The position numbers and the translations under genes are program-made. A stretch of 64,000 bases of DNA from Magnetococcales bacterium (lineage in GTDB: Bacteria; Pseudomonadota; Magnetococcia; Magnetococcales; DC0425bin3). Location: NCBI GenBank assembly GCA_015231175.1, contig JADGBZ010000011.1, positions 1 to 64,000 of the forward strand. The letters run 5' to 3'. A model generated the notes under the pieces. It was not told where the DNA came from, did not search any database, and worked only from the letters and a program-made list of their open reading frames with translations. Below are positions 43,795 to 51,947 of this stretch, piece by piece; position 1 is the first letter of the stretch, and every line of letters begins with the position of its first letter.

Positions 43795-44544
43795 ATGGAT
43801 ATAGCTACTGTTGTCGGTCTGGTGGCCGGCCTTGCTCTGATCTCCTGGGCTATTCTTATCGGTGGCAGCTTTGCCATGTTCATCGATATACCGAGCGTGC
43901 TGATCACAGTTGGCGGAACCATCTGCGCCATGTTTATCCGGCATAAATTGAGTGAGGTGGCCAATGTGGCCGCCGTCATTGCAAAAGTATTCGTCGTCAA
44001 GGAACAGAATATTGAAAAGGTTATCTCCCAGCTCGTCGATTTGGCCAACATTGCCCGCAAGGATGGCATTCTGGCCCTGGAAAAGGTCAAGGCCAACGAT
44101 CCCTTTCTCCAATCGGCCATCACCTATTGCGTCGATGGCGCCGATCCGGAGTTTCTCGCAGATGTCCTGAACAAGGAGGTCGATGCCCTGGCACAGCGTC
44201 ATGCCAAAGGGATCGCTTTCATGGAGGGAGTTGCGGAGTATGGCCCGGCTTTTGGCATGGTGGGAACGCTGATCGGTTTGGTGCAAATGTTGGCCAACAT
44301 GCAGGACTCCTCCAAGATTGGTCCGGCCATGGCCGTGGCTCTCATTACAACGTTTTATGGCGCCCTCCTGGCCAACCTCATCGCTTCACCCATTGCCACC
44401 AAGCTCTCCATCTACAGCGCCGATGAACAGAAAGTCCGCAGGGTCATTATCGACGGCATGCTTGGCATTCAGAAAGGGTTGAATCCACGTCTTCTCCAGG
44501 AGGCGCTCATGACGGCCCTGCCGCCCAAACAGCGTGAACTGTGA
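43795..44544 (+). CDS. motA: Flagellar stator protein MotA/PomA
   Basis: MotA forms the five-subunit part of the stator ring and transmits torque to FliG. The 249-residue protein has four helices, with the conserved GGTICAMFI near residue 40 and EYGPAFGMVGTLIGLVQML plus the final helix TTFYGALLANLIASPIATKL. The sequence is of the PomA type (short cytoplasmic loop), which usually couples to sodium. GAGGGA precedes the ATG. It is followed by motB after 55 bp. Confidence 0.93.
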   Translation: MDIATVVGLVAGLALISWAILIGGSFAMFIDIPSVLITVGGTICAMFIRHKLSEVANVAAVIAKVFVVKEQNIEKVISQLVDLANIARKDGILALEKVKANDPFLQSAITYCVDGADPEFLADVLNKEVDALAQRHAKGIAFMEGVAEYGPAFGMVGTLIGLVQMLANMQDSSKIGPAMAVALITTFYGALLANLIASPIATKLSIYSADEQKVRRVIIDGMLGIQKGLNPRLLQEALMTALPPKQREL

Positions 44545-44599
44545 TCGAAAAACCTTAGCGTGTCGTTCGTTTCGAGCGTGACCAACGGGAATCAGGACC

Positions 44600-45490
44600 A
44601 TGGCCGATTGTCCAAAGTGTAAAAAAGGGGCGCCAGCCTACATGATGACCTTCGGCGACATGATGTCGCTGCTGCTGACGTTTTTTGTGTTGTTGCTCTC
44701 CATGGCTCAACTGGACATCGTCAAATTCAAGACTGCGGCAGGCTCTCTGCGTAGCGCTTTCGGGGTGCAAACCATGGAGCAAATCAACGCTGACCCGTCC
44801 GGGGAGTCCTTGATCGCTGTTGAATTTTCCCAGCAGATCATCCTGGTCAAATTGCGGGAAAAGTTGGAGGTTCTCTCTCGCGCCATGGTGGACAACGGCG
44901 ATGCCGAACTGATCGAAACCGAGAATGGTTTTTCCTTGCAAGTCAATGATAATGGCCTGTTCGTCGATCGCAACTTCCAGATCCAGCCCGAAATCGAAAC
45001 CGTTCTGCTGCAAATAGCGGCCTCCGTTGCCGACATTCCCAATCTGATTCGTGTTGTCGGCCACACCGATCCCTTGCAACCGGATCCATCAGGCCCGTTC
45101 AGGAGCAACTGGGGGTTGTCCGGCGCCAAAGCCGCTGCCATCGTCGATCTGTTTATCGAAAAGGGCGGCATCGATCCCCATCGACTGCAACTTCGTGGCG
45201 CAGCCGGAACAGAGCCGGCCAGTCAGGCGCGGAAGAACTCCCCCATATCTGCAAATGCGCGTCCCAGTCCGTTGCAGAATGCCCGGGTTGAAATCCTGAT
45301 CTCCAGAGAGACGCGCCCGGTCTTCATCAAGCCGGATCTGGCAACCGAGCCAGCCGGCCCTGGCGCGGCCAAGGGCGAGAATGTCAGCCCGTCTCTTGAT
45401 TCCGTCGTCGCGAAACCGCCGGTGATTGTCGAACAAAATGCGCCACCTGCCCGATCAGGAACCTCCGGCAAGGTGCCTGTGGGTTATTAG
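44600..45490 (+). CDS. motB: Flagellar stator protein MotB/PomB
   Basis: MotB anchors the stator to peptidoglycan. The ion-binding Asp is in the N-terminal helix segment MMTFGDMMSLLLTFFVLLLS (Asp20), a pattern closer to sodium-driven PomB than to E. coli MotB. A plug/linker follows, and an OmpA-like peptidoglycan-binding domain spans about 110-235 (IRVVGHTDP, GLSGAKAAAIVDLFIE, NARVEILI). A Pro/Ala-rich tail of 60 residues ends the protein. Its 3' end overlaps the convergent SDR gene by 4 bp. Confidence 0.93.
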   Translation: MADCPKCKKGAPAYMMTFGDMMSLLLTFFVLLLSMAQLDIVKFKTAAGSLRSAFGVQTMEQINADPSGESLIAVEFSQQIILVKLREKLEVLSRAMVDNGDAELIETENGFSLQVNDNGLFVDRNFQIQPEIETVLLQIAASVADIPNLIRVVGHTDPLQPDPSGPFRSNWGLSGAKAAAIVDLFIEKGGIDPHRLQLRGAAGTEPASQARKNSPISANARPSPLQNARVEILISRETRPVFIKPDLATEPAGPGAAKGENVSPSLDSVVAKPPVIVEQNAPPARSGTSGKVPVGY

Positions 45491-46635
45491 ACCAGGCGGC
45501 GTCCCCCGTCCACGTGCAAAATCTCCCCAGTCACGAATGGGGCGTCCAGCAGATACCGAACTGCCCGCAGGATCGCCTCCGGGTGGGCGTGGGATGCCAG
45601 GGGGGTGTGTTGCAACATGACCTGAAACGGCGCGGCATCGTCCGGGGAGTCAGGGGGTAAGACGCCCCCTGGGGCAATGGCGTTGACACGGATCTTGTCT
45701 GGAGCCAGATCACGCGCCAGAACTTGTGTCATCATGATCACCCCCGCCTTGGCCGCACAGTAGGCCGCATGCCCGGCCAGAGGACGTTCCCCCCACACGT
45801 CAGCCAGGTTGATGATCGAACCACCGCCATGCCGGCGCATTCTTTCTGCGGCTTTCAGCGAAAGCCAAAGGGGGCCTTGCAGATTGCCCTTGAAAACGGC
45901 ATCCATGGCCTCCCAGGTTCCCGCCTCGCTCTGCGTGGGAGCAAATACGCCCGCATTGTTGACCAGAAGGCGCAGAGGCCCCAAACTCCGTTCCACCTCG
46001 TGGACCAGAGTGGCGATCCGGGCGGGGTTGGTCAAATCCATGGAAAGGGCTTCGGCCCTGCCTCCCTGGTCACGAAGGCTTTTGGCCAAGCGCCTGGCGG
46101 CTGGTTCGGATTGGTGATAAACCACCGCCACGGCAAAACCGATACGAGACAACTCCCGACACAGAACAGCCCCCAAACGCCGCCCCCCGCCCGTGACCAG
46201 GGCCACACCCCCACAATCCGCATGCCCCCCACCATGCATCCGGGGAGCGCACCTGACTGCCTCGCCTGAATCATTCAGGGGCTCGGGAGCGCATTGCAAA
46301 TCCCTGTCGTCCATGTGCGGGGGTTCGGGGGCGCTTTGCAGATTCCTCTCCTCCCCGCACAAGGGCTCGGGAGCGCTTTTCAGCTCCTTGCCGTCCATGT
46401 ACAGGATGGAAATCGAGTCGCGGGCCTGCAACAGCTTTTTCAAGTATACCCAGGGGGCGTCTGGCGCTGGCCGACCGGCGCGCAGCTCGGACCATCGGTG
46501 GAGATACCAGGTGGGCACCAAAATGATCAGAAGCGGAAAACCGAAAAACGCGCCGAGAGCGACCTGCAACCCGGTCAGAAATTTTTTTCCCGTACCACCC
46601 ATGGGTGATGCCTGAAAGCTCACGCTGGTTGTCAT
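45487..46635 (-). CDS. Membrane-anchored SDR oxidoreductase (pteridine-reductase-like) with 14-residue tandem repeats
   Basis: Residues 142-382 form a short-chain dehydrogenase: TGGGRRLG for NADP binding, NNAG, the catalytic Ser replaced by Ala in the INLADVWG segment, and Tyr-x-x-x-Lys in YCAAK. The segment order and arginine after the glycine motif resemble FolM/pteridine reductases. In front lies an unusual extension: one transmembrane helix (about 22-44), a basic linker, then three full 14-residue repeats (84-125; core SAPEP) and a partial fourth. The start could be 46635 or 46602. The fusion is unlike the usual 240-residue family and may be lineage-specific. Confidence 0.75.
   Translation of the reverse strand: MTTSVSFQASPMGGTGKKFLTGLQVALGAFFGFPLLIILVPTWYLHRWSELRAGRPAPDAPWVYLKKLLQARDSISILYMDGKELKSAPEPLCGEERNLQSAPEPPHMDDRDLQCAPEPLNDSGEAVRCAPRMHGGGHADCGGVALVTGGGRRLGAVLCRELSRIGFAVAVVYHQSEPAARRLAKSLRDQGGRAEALSMDLTNPARIATLVHEVERSLGPLRLLVNNAGVFAPTQSEAGTWEAMDAVFKGNLQGPLWLSLKAAERMRRHGGGSIINLADVWGERPLAGHAAYCAAKAGVIMMTQVLARDLAPDKIRVNAIAPGGVLPPDSPDDAAPFQVMLQHTPLASHAHPEAILRAVRYLLDAPFVTGEILHVDGGRRLV
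46243..46386 (-). repeat. 42-bp in-frame tandem repeat (minisatellite) in SDR gene
   Basis: Three full units of 42 bp and a partial fourth encode 14-residue repeats (ELKSAPEPLCGEER, NLQSAPEPPHMDDR, DLQCAPEPLNDSGE, then AVRCAP). The DNA units keep the GGCTCGGGAGCGC/GTTCGGGGGCGC core. The unit length keeps the reading frame, so copy number can vary without breaking the protein. Confidence 0.85.
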
Positions 46636-46688
46636 GGAAGTTCGCGACCCCCAATCAATTGGGGAACGGCGCGGACCATGGGCAAGAA

Positions 46689-46747
46689 GTGACTATTCGG
46701 TACCAGCCCCCTGGACCCCGATGCGTTGCCGGATGGTGAATAGTTTC
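46689..46747 (+). mobile_element. 59-bp internally deleted GTAAC element with 8-bp target duplication
   Basis: The left end GTGACTATTCGGTACC is joined directly to the right-hand segment AGCCCCCTGGACCCCGATGC and the terminal repeat GGATGGTGAATAGTTTC. The 8 bases GGCAAGAA flank it on both sides (46681-46688 and 46748-46755) as a perfect direct repeat. This shows that a copy lacking the whole left interior was still inserted, or was deleted after insertion. Confidence 0.88.
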
Positions 46748-46856
46748 GGCAAGAATAGCGCAGAGAGACCCATTGCGGTACCTGGAATCGACCTGGCCAG
46801 GCGATCTTTTCAGAAGATGCCTGCTGTAACGCACGGGAAGACGTTATAATGGCGTC

Positions 46857-47888
46857 ATGCGCATTTGGAACCCATCACCACTGGCCCGACGCCGCTGGCG
46901 GCTTTTCAGACAACATCGCCGGGGATTCACCTCCCTCTGGATTTTTGGCGTGTTGTTGGGAGTCTCTCTGTTTGCCGAGATTCTGGCCAATGATCGCCCC
47001 ATCCTGTTGTATTATCAGGGAAGCCTGCATGTCCCCTTGTTTGTCACCTACCCGGAGACCCGTTTTGGCGGTTTTCTGGAGACGGAGGCGGACTACCGGG
47101 ATCCTTTCATCCTGAAACAATTGAACTCCGGTGGCAACTGGGTGGTTTTTCCGCCAAACCCGCACAGCTATCAATCCATCAACACCCAGTTGACCCATCC
47201 TTCGCCCTCCCCTCCCTCCCGGGAAAATTACCTTGGCACGGATGACCGTGGCCGTGATGTCCTCGCCCGGCTGATCTACGGATTCCGGTTGTCGGTGCTC
47301 TTTGCTTTGGGGTTGACGACCATTGGGGTGGTATTGGGCACCGTGGCGGGCGCCCTTCAGGGCTATTTCGGCGGGCGGGTGGATCTCGTTGCGCAAAGAT
47401 TCATCGAAATCTGGGGGAGCATGCCCGAGTTGTATCTGCTGATCATCTTTGCCAGCATTTTTACGCCAAGCCTCTCTCTGTTGCTGGTCTTGCTCTCCAT
47501 TTTTGGCTGGATTGGACTATCGGATTATGTGCGGGCAGAGTTTCTGCGCTCGCGCAACATGGTTTACGTCAAGGCGGCACGGGCCATGGGTGTATCGGAC
47601 CCGGCGATCATGTGGCGCCATCTGCTGCCCAACGCCCTGACCCCGGTGATCACCTTCCTGCCCTTTCGCATCTCCGAGGCCTTCATGGCTTTGACCAGCC
47701 TGGATTTTTTGGGTCTTGGGGTGCCTCCTTCCACCCCGAGCCTGGGGGAGCTGTTGCGTCAGGGCAAGGAAAATATCGAAGCCTGGTGGCTCTCGCTCTC
47801 CACCTTCATGGTTCTGGTAATTGTGTTGTTGTTGCTCAATTTTATTGGCGAGGCCCTGCGGGACGCCATGGATCCGCGTCAGGAGTGA
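46857..47888 (+). CDS. yejE: Peptide ABC transporter permease, YejE/DppC type
   Basis: The 343-residue inner-membrane permease has an N-terminal helix, a periplasmic insertion of about 90 residues characteristic of YejE, and five further helices. The conserved coupling loop is YVKAARAMGVSDPAIMWRHL, and TDDRGRDVLARLIYGFRLS opens the core domain. It should import peptides together with YejB and the ATPase encoded downstream. yejA and yejB are not upstream, where a divergent gene is found instead. Confidence 0.9.
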   Translation: MRIWNPSPLARRRWRLFRQHRRGFTSLWIFGVLLGVSLFAEILANDRPILLYYQGSLHVPLFVTYPETRFGGFLETEADYRDPFILKQLNSGGNWVVFPPNPHSYQSINTQLTHPSPSPPSRENYLGTDDRGRDVLARLIYGFRLSVLFALGLTTIGVVLGTVAGALQGYFGGRVDLVAQRFIEIWGSMPELYLLIIFASIFTPSLSLLLVLLSIFGWIGLSDYVRAEFLRSRNMVYVKAARAMGVSDPAIMWRHLLPNALTPVITFLPFRISEAFMALTSLDFLGLGVPPSTPSLGELLRQGKENIEAWWLSLSTFMVLVIVLLLLNFIGEALRDAMDPRQE

Positions 47889-47918
47889 AGCAAGATCGTT
47901 CACCAAACAAACGATTAA

Positions 47919-48091
47919 AAGACTGGGATGGAGGTCCAGGAGGAAGGGCTGCGCCCTTCCTCCTGGTGGGGTTCGGGGTGAAGCCCTGACAAAGGCTTTC
48001 ATATCAAGGCTTTTCCTGCAAAGAGTGCTGAGTGGCGAAGCCCTGACAAAGGCTCTCATGTCAAGGATTTTCCTGCAAAGAGTGCTGAACA
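47919..48091 (-). repeat. GTAAC repeat copy with internal 57-bp tandem duplication
   Basis: The reverse-oriented hairpin-core copy (GGAGGAAGGGC / GCCCTTCCTCC near 47938-47963) is followed by two tandem 57-bp units, 47980-48036 and 48037-48091. Each runs from GAAGCCCTGACAAAGGCT to AAGAGTGCTGA. The terminal GTTAC is missing in both. It separates yejE from yejF. Confidence 0.8.
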
Positions 48092-48131
48092 GGGTCCATT
48101 TTCTTTGCGTTTTGGCGATAACGAGGTTGAC

Positions 48132-49751
48132 ATGCACCGCCCCTTGTTGGCAGTCCAGGATCTGGCCGTCCGGTTTGTGACCAGCAGCGAGACCGTGACA
48201 GCTTTAGGCGGCATCTCCTTTCATATCGATCCGGGTGAAACCCTGGCCATGGTGGGGGAGTCAGGAAGTGGCAAGACCATGGCAGCCCTGGCCATTCTGG
48301 GGTTGCTGCCGCCGCGTGCCCAGCGGACGGCCAAGAGCATGCAATTTGCCGGCAACTCCCTTTTGGATCTTGACGATATCGCCCTGCAAAAGTTGCGTGG
48401 CAATGCCGTGGCCATGATTTTTCAGGAGCCGATGACCGCCCTCAACCCTGTCTATCCGATCGGACGCCAATTGGCGGAGCCCTTGATGCAACATCAGGGC
48501 ATGCGTGGCGGGGAGGTGCGCCAGCGGGCCGTGGCGTTGCTGGAACGAACAGGCATCCCCGACCCTCACCGATTGCTGGATGCCTATCCCCACCAGCTTT
48601 CGGGGGGCCAACGCCAGCGGGTGATGATCGCCATGGCGTTGGCGTGCCGACCGGCGTTGCTCATCGCCGACGAACCGACCACAGCCCTGGATGTGACCAT
48701 CCAGGCACAAATCCTGGATCTGTTGCGCGATCTGCAACATGACATGGGCATGGCCTTGTTGTTGATCACCCACGACCTCCCCATGGTTCACCACATGGCA
48801 GACCGGGTGTGCGTCATGCGGGCTGGGGAAGTCATGGAGAGCGCCGCAACCCAAACCCTGTTCCAACACCCGACCCATACCTATACACAAACTCTCCTGG
48901 CAAGCCTCCCAGCCAAGTTTCCGCCACCGCGTCCCGCACACCCGGAACCCCTCTACGAAGCCCGGGGCGTGTATTGTCATTTTCCCGTTCGCAAGGGGGT
49001 GTTGCAGCGCACGGTTGACCATGTCAAAGCGGTGGATCAGGTTGATCTGCTCCTGCGACGTGGCGAGACCCTGGGAATTGTGGGGGAGTCGGGCAGCGGC
49101 AAAACAACACTCGGAGAGACCCTTCTGCGCCTCAACGAAGGTGGCGGCGAAATGCGCTTTGCCGGTCAGGATCTGGGCCGCCTGGGGCGTGCCGCATTGC
49201 GACCACTGCGCCGGCGCATTCAGGTGGTTTTCCAGGATCCGGTCTCTTCACTCTCGCCCCGTTTGACCATTGGGCAAAGTCTGGAGGAGGGGTTGAAGAT
49301 CCATCGGCTGATCGCCGATCCGGCGCAACGTCACCGGCATGTCGTGGCCATGCTGGAAGAGGTTGGCATGTCGGCAGCCATCCTGGATCGTTATCCCCAC
49401 CAGTTTTCCGGTGGGCAACGCCAGCGTCTCGCCATTGCCCGAGCCATGGTCCTCAAACCGGAACTGCTGGTTCTGGACGAACCCACCAGCGCCCTGGACC
49501 TCTCCGTGCAGGCGCAAATCCTGAAGCTCCTCCTGCGGCTCCAGGTTGACTACAACCTGGCCTATCTGTTCATATCGCACGATCTGCGGGTCATGCGCGC
49601 CATGGCGCACGATGTCGCCGTCATGCGGCGGGGCCGTATCGTCGAATATGCTCCCACGCAAAAAATATTCGACCATCCCGAGCACCCTTATACGCAAGAG
49701 TTGCTGAGTGCCGCCCTGCGCATGGGGGATGTTGGCTCAAGAAGTTCATGA
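48132..49751 (+). CDS. yejF: Peptide ABC transporter ATPase with two fused domains, YejF type
   Basis: The 539-residue protein has two complete ATP-binding domains. Each has a Walker A ([12 protein letters not shown] and [12 protein letters not shown]), a signature motif ([15 protein letters not shown] and [15 protein letters not shown]) and a Walker B ([12 protein letters not shown] and [12 protein letters not shown]). This duplicated form is typical of YejF and GsiA. The start at 48132 has GAGG upstream. The repeat copy at 47919 splits it from yejE. Confidence 0.92.
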   Translation: MHRPLLAVQDLAVRFVTSSETVTALGGISFHIDPGETLAMVGESGSGKTMAALAILGLLPPRAQRTAKSMQFAGNSLLDLDDIALQKLRGNAVAMIFQEPMTALNPVYPIGRQLAEPLMQHQGMRGGEVRQRAVALLERTGIPDPHRLLDAYPHQLSGGQRQRVMIAMALACRPALLIADEPTTALDVTIQAQILDLLRDLQHDMGMALLLITHDLPMVHHMADRVCVMRAGEVMESAATQTLFQHPTHTYTQTLLASLPAKFPPPRPAHPEPLYEARGVYCHFPVRKGVLQRTVDHVKAVDQVDLLLRRGETLGIVGESGSGKTTLGETLLRLNEGGGEMRFAGQDLGRLGRAALRPLRRRIQVVFQDPVSSLSPRLTIGQSLEEGLKIHRLIADPAQRHRHVVAMLEEVGMSAAILDRYPHQFSGGQRQRLAIARAMVLKPELLVLDEPTSALDLSVQAQILKLLLRLQVDYNLAYLFISHDLRVMRAMAHDVAVMRRGRIVEYAPTQKIFDHPEHPYTQELLSAALRMGDVGSRSS

Positions 49752-49814
49752 AGCCAGCTTGTCGTGGGGTGATTCCGAACGTCATAAAACCATCTTGTCG
49801 GGGCGTGATTCCGC
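49748..49814 (+). repeat. Two 31-nt imperfect direct repeats
   Basis: CATGAAGCCAGCTTGTCGTG... (49748-49778) and CATAAAACCATCTTGTCGGG... (49784-49814) share 31-nt units, both ending GTGATTCCG, with a period of 36. A related unit (GAAGCCGGCATATCGTGG) occurs at about 12729-12746, so this is a second dispersed short repeat. The first unit overlaps the yejF stop. Confidence 0.6.
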
Positions 49815-50036
49815 ATGAAATTCGGTTCTGATCCTAATATGAATGAAGAGACCAGACATTGGATCGAGAGTACCAAGCCGTTGGTGGAAGCGTCTCGCAG
49901 AGCACAGGAAGCCAACCCCAATGCTGGGCATTTTAAAGGTGAAAAAAACCTGGGAGGAAAATTTTATCCTCCCGGTGTAACACCTCCCGAGACGGTCTAT
50001 GATCGCATGTTGCGAGAGGGTAAGATTAAATTCTGA
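49815..50036 (+). CDS. Small protein of unknown function, 73 aa
   Basis: The product (MKFGSDPNMNEETRHWIEST...) is polar, with a Gly/Pro-rich central part (FKGEKNLGGKFYPPG) and a short basic end. The stop overlaps the start of the next small frame (TGATG). No family is recognised. It lies directly after a short direct-repeat array. Confidence 0.4.
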   Translation: MKFGSDPNMNEETRHWIESTKPLVEASRRAQEANPNAGHFKGEKNLGGKFYPPGVTPPETVYDRMLREGKIKF

Positions 50037-50149
50037 TGTCCGGCATTACCCTCAAGATCGATATCGACGACAGTGTCCTGCGCTTCGAGTTTGACAGCTT
50101 TTTGAATGCCATACGGTACGACAGACCTCGGCAGATCCTGGGAATGTGA
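50036..50149 (+). CDS. Short 37-aa frame, possible phage-derived fragment
   Basis: It starts with MSGITLKIDIDDSVLRFEFD and stops after 37 residues. The opening pattern resembles the N-terminus of phage virion-morphogenesis proteins, but the frame is far too short, so it is probably a truncated remnant. The ATG overlaps the previous stop. Confidence 0.3.
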   Translation: MSGITLKIDIDDSVLRFEFDSFLNAIRYDRPRQILGM

Positions 50150-50186
50150 TGGCAGTCAGGAAGGTGGCGCAGCCAGGTCGTCGCAC

Positions 50187-50558
50187 TCAGAGCGGCAGCA
50201 GATCCTGAATGACCTGCAAAACCTGTTGGCGGGAGAACGGCTTGGCCAGTGTGCGGATGGCGCCGAAATCCTTGGCGATGCCAAGATTATAGTCGGCCTC
50301 CAAACCACGACCACCGCCGGACATGGCGACCACCTTGATGGTGGCATCCTGTTCCATCAGCTCGACGATCACCTCCACGCCATCCTTCTCAGGCATGACC
50401 ATATCGGTAATGACCAGGTCGGCGGGGCTTTCCCGGTAACGTTTGATGCCAAGGCGGCCATTGGGAGCCTCGACGACCACATGCCCGGCATCCTCCAGGA
50501 TGACACGCATCAGCGCACGAACGCCGATATCGTCGTCGATAACCAAAATGCGCGCCAC
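50187..50558 (-). CDS. Single-domain response regulator (CheY-like)
   Basis: The 123-residue receiver has DDD at 8-10, phospho-acceptor Asp52 in LVITDMVMPEKDG, the SGGG switch segment, and Lys in TLAKPFS. The start is GTG 50558 after AAGGATCC. It is closely similar in pattern to the receiver at 16642-17016. It is the last gene of a minus-strand run behind secF and the unknown helical gene. Confidence 0.9.
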   Translation of the reverse strand: MARILVIDDDIGVRALMRVILEDAGHVVVEAPNGRLGIKRYRESPADLVITDMVMPEKDGVEVIVELMEQDATIKVVAMSGGGRGLEADYNLGIAKDFGAIRTLAKPFSRQQVLQVIQDLLPL

Positions 50559-50577
50559 CTTTTGGATCCTTATCTTT

Positions 50578-50979
50578 TCAGTGCCGTTCCGAACCGGTCG
50601 GCTTATGGTCGGGTTCTGACATTCCCTTTGTCAAGTGATAAACCTTGATCGAGGCCTCCTTGACTTCATCGATCATCTCCTTTTTGGCCTTGATGAGACG
50701 GTCCACATCCACTCGCAAAGATTTTGCCAATCCTTTCAGGCTCTCCTTGCCGTTGAAATGGCGATCGGCAATGGCCATCTTGAGGAAGTCATCCAGGGCG
50801 ATGCGTGCAATCTCGGGATCATCCAGGCGAAGGTTTTTTTCCACCCAAGCGAAGGTTCGTCCCTGCGCCAATTCGCGCTGAATTGCTTCCAGAGCGGCGG
50901 TGTGGAGCTTGTCATCTTCCTGGGAAAATCCGCTCTGGACAACCTGGTGCCGCATGTGGATGTCGTCATCGTCAGACAT
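50578..50979 (-). CDS. Unknown helical protein (133 aa), coupled to secF
   Basis: The protein is acidic at the N-terminus and helical throughout (AALEAIQRELAQGRTFAWVE, IALDDFLKMAIADRHF, LAKSLRVDVDRLIKAKKEMI), with no transmembrane segment. Its start overlaps the secF stop by 8 bp, so translation is coupled. No family is recognised. A partner in signalling with the downstream receiver is possible (inference). Confidence 0.6.
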   Translation of the reverse strand: MSDDDDIHMRHQVVQSGFSQEDDKLHTAALEAIQRELAQGRTFAWVEKNLRLDDPEIARIALDDFLKMAIADRHFNGKESLKGLAKSLRVDVDRLIKAKKEMIDEVKEASIKVYHLTKGMSEPDHKPTGSERH

Positions 50980-51910
50980 GTTTTTTCTCGACAAGGGGGG
51001 GGGAAGAGGGTGCGCCCCGCTTTTCCAGCAGGATGACGATGGGGCTGGCGACGAAGATGGAGGAGTAGGTACCGATCACCACGCCGATAAACAGAGCGAG
51101 GGAAAAATCCCGGATCACCTCGCCCCCGACCAACAACAGGGAGAGCAATACCAGGACAACCGTCAAGGAGGTAATGATGGTGCGTGAGAGGGTTTCATTG
51201 ACCGCAGCGTTGATGATAATGGGAAGCGGCTGTTTTTTCAAACGTTTCATTGTCTCGCGGATACGGTCAAAGACGACGATGGTATCGTTGATGGAATAAC
51301 CGATGATGGTCAGAACGGCTGCAACGACCACCAGGGTAAACTCCCTGTGCGTGAAAGAAAAGAAGCCAACGGTAATCACGACATCGTGAAAAAGGGCGAT
51401 GACGGCCCCCAGGGCAAATCTGAATTCGAAGCGCCACCCCACATAAGCCAGGATGGCGAACAGGGAGTAGAAGACCGCCATGAGCCCCTTCCAGGTCAAC
51501 TCCTTGCCAACCTGGGGACCGACGTACTCCACGCGGCGGACCTCGATCTTGCCATTCGCAGCCAGGGGTTGCAGCGCCTGGGTCAACTTGGCGACCAGCT
51601 CCGACTGGACCATATCACCCTCGATACGTCGTTCGACGACACGAACGATGACCTCTTCGCTGCTGCCAAACTCCTGGATGACCAACTCGCCATAGCCCAA
51701 CGGCGCGGCCATGGAACGAATATCCTGAATTTTGACCGGGGCGGGAAAGCGCAACTGAATGAGAATGCCACCGGCAAAATCGATACCGAGATTCAGCCCC
51801 ACAAAAATGAAAGAGAGGATGCTGAGGATGATCAGGGAACCCGAGAAGGCGAAGGTATACTTCCGCATCCCGATGAAATCGATGTTGGTCTTTTTATGAA
51901 TCAGTTCCAT
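50972..51910 (-). CDS. secF: Protein translocase subunit SecF
   Basis: SecF works with SecD to drive late steps of Sec export using the ion gradient. The 312-residue protein has six helices, the N-terminal MRKYTFAFSGSLIILSILSF helix, the GIDFAGGILIQLRF segment, and the conserved core GYSINDTIVVFDRIRE. It ends in a basic cytoplasmic tail; the coding strand has a run of nine C residues (50995-51003) close to its 3' end. SecD lies 37 bp upstream. Confidence 0.96.
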   Translation of the reverse strand: MELIHKKTNIDFIGMRKYTFAFSGSLIILSILSFIFVGLNLGIDFAGGILIQLRFPAPVKIQDIRSMAAPLGYGELVIQEFGSSEEVIVRVVERRIEGDMVQSELVAKLTQALQPLAANGKIEVRRVEYVGPQVGKELTWKGLMAVFYSLFAILAYVGWRFEFRFALGAVIALFHDVVITVGFFSFTHREFTLVVVAAVLTIIGYSINDTIVVFDRIRETMKRLKKQPLPIIINAAVNETLSRTIITSLTVVLVLLSLLLVGGEVIRDFSLALFIGVVIGTYSSIFVASPIVILLEKRGAPSSPPLVEKKHV

Positions 51911-51947
51911 GGACCCGCTCTTGCGCTCCGTAGCGTGTATGTTCGAC

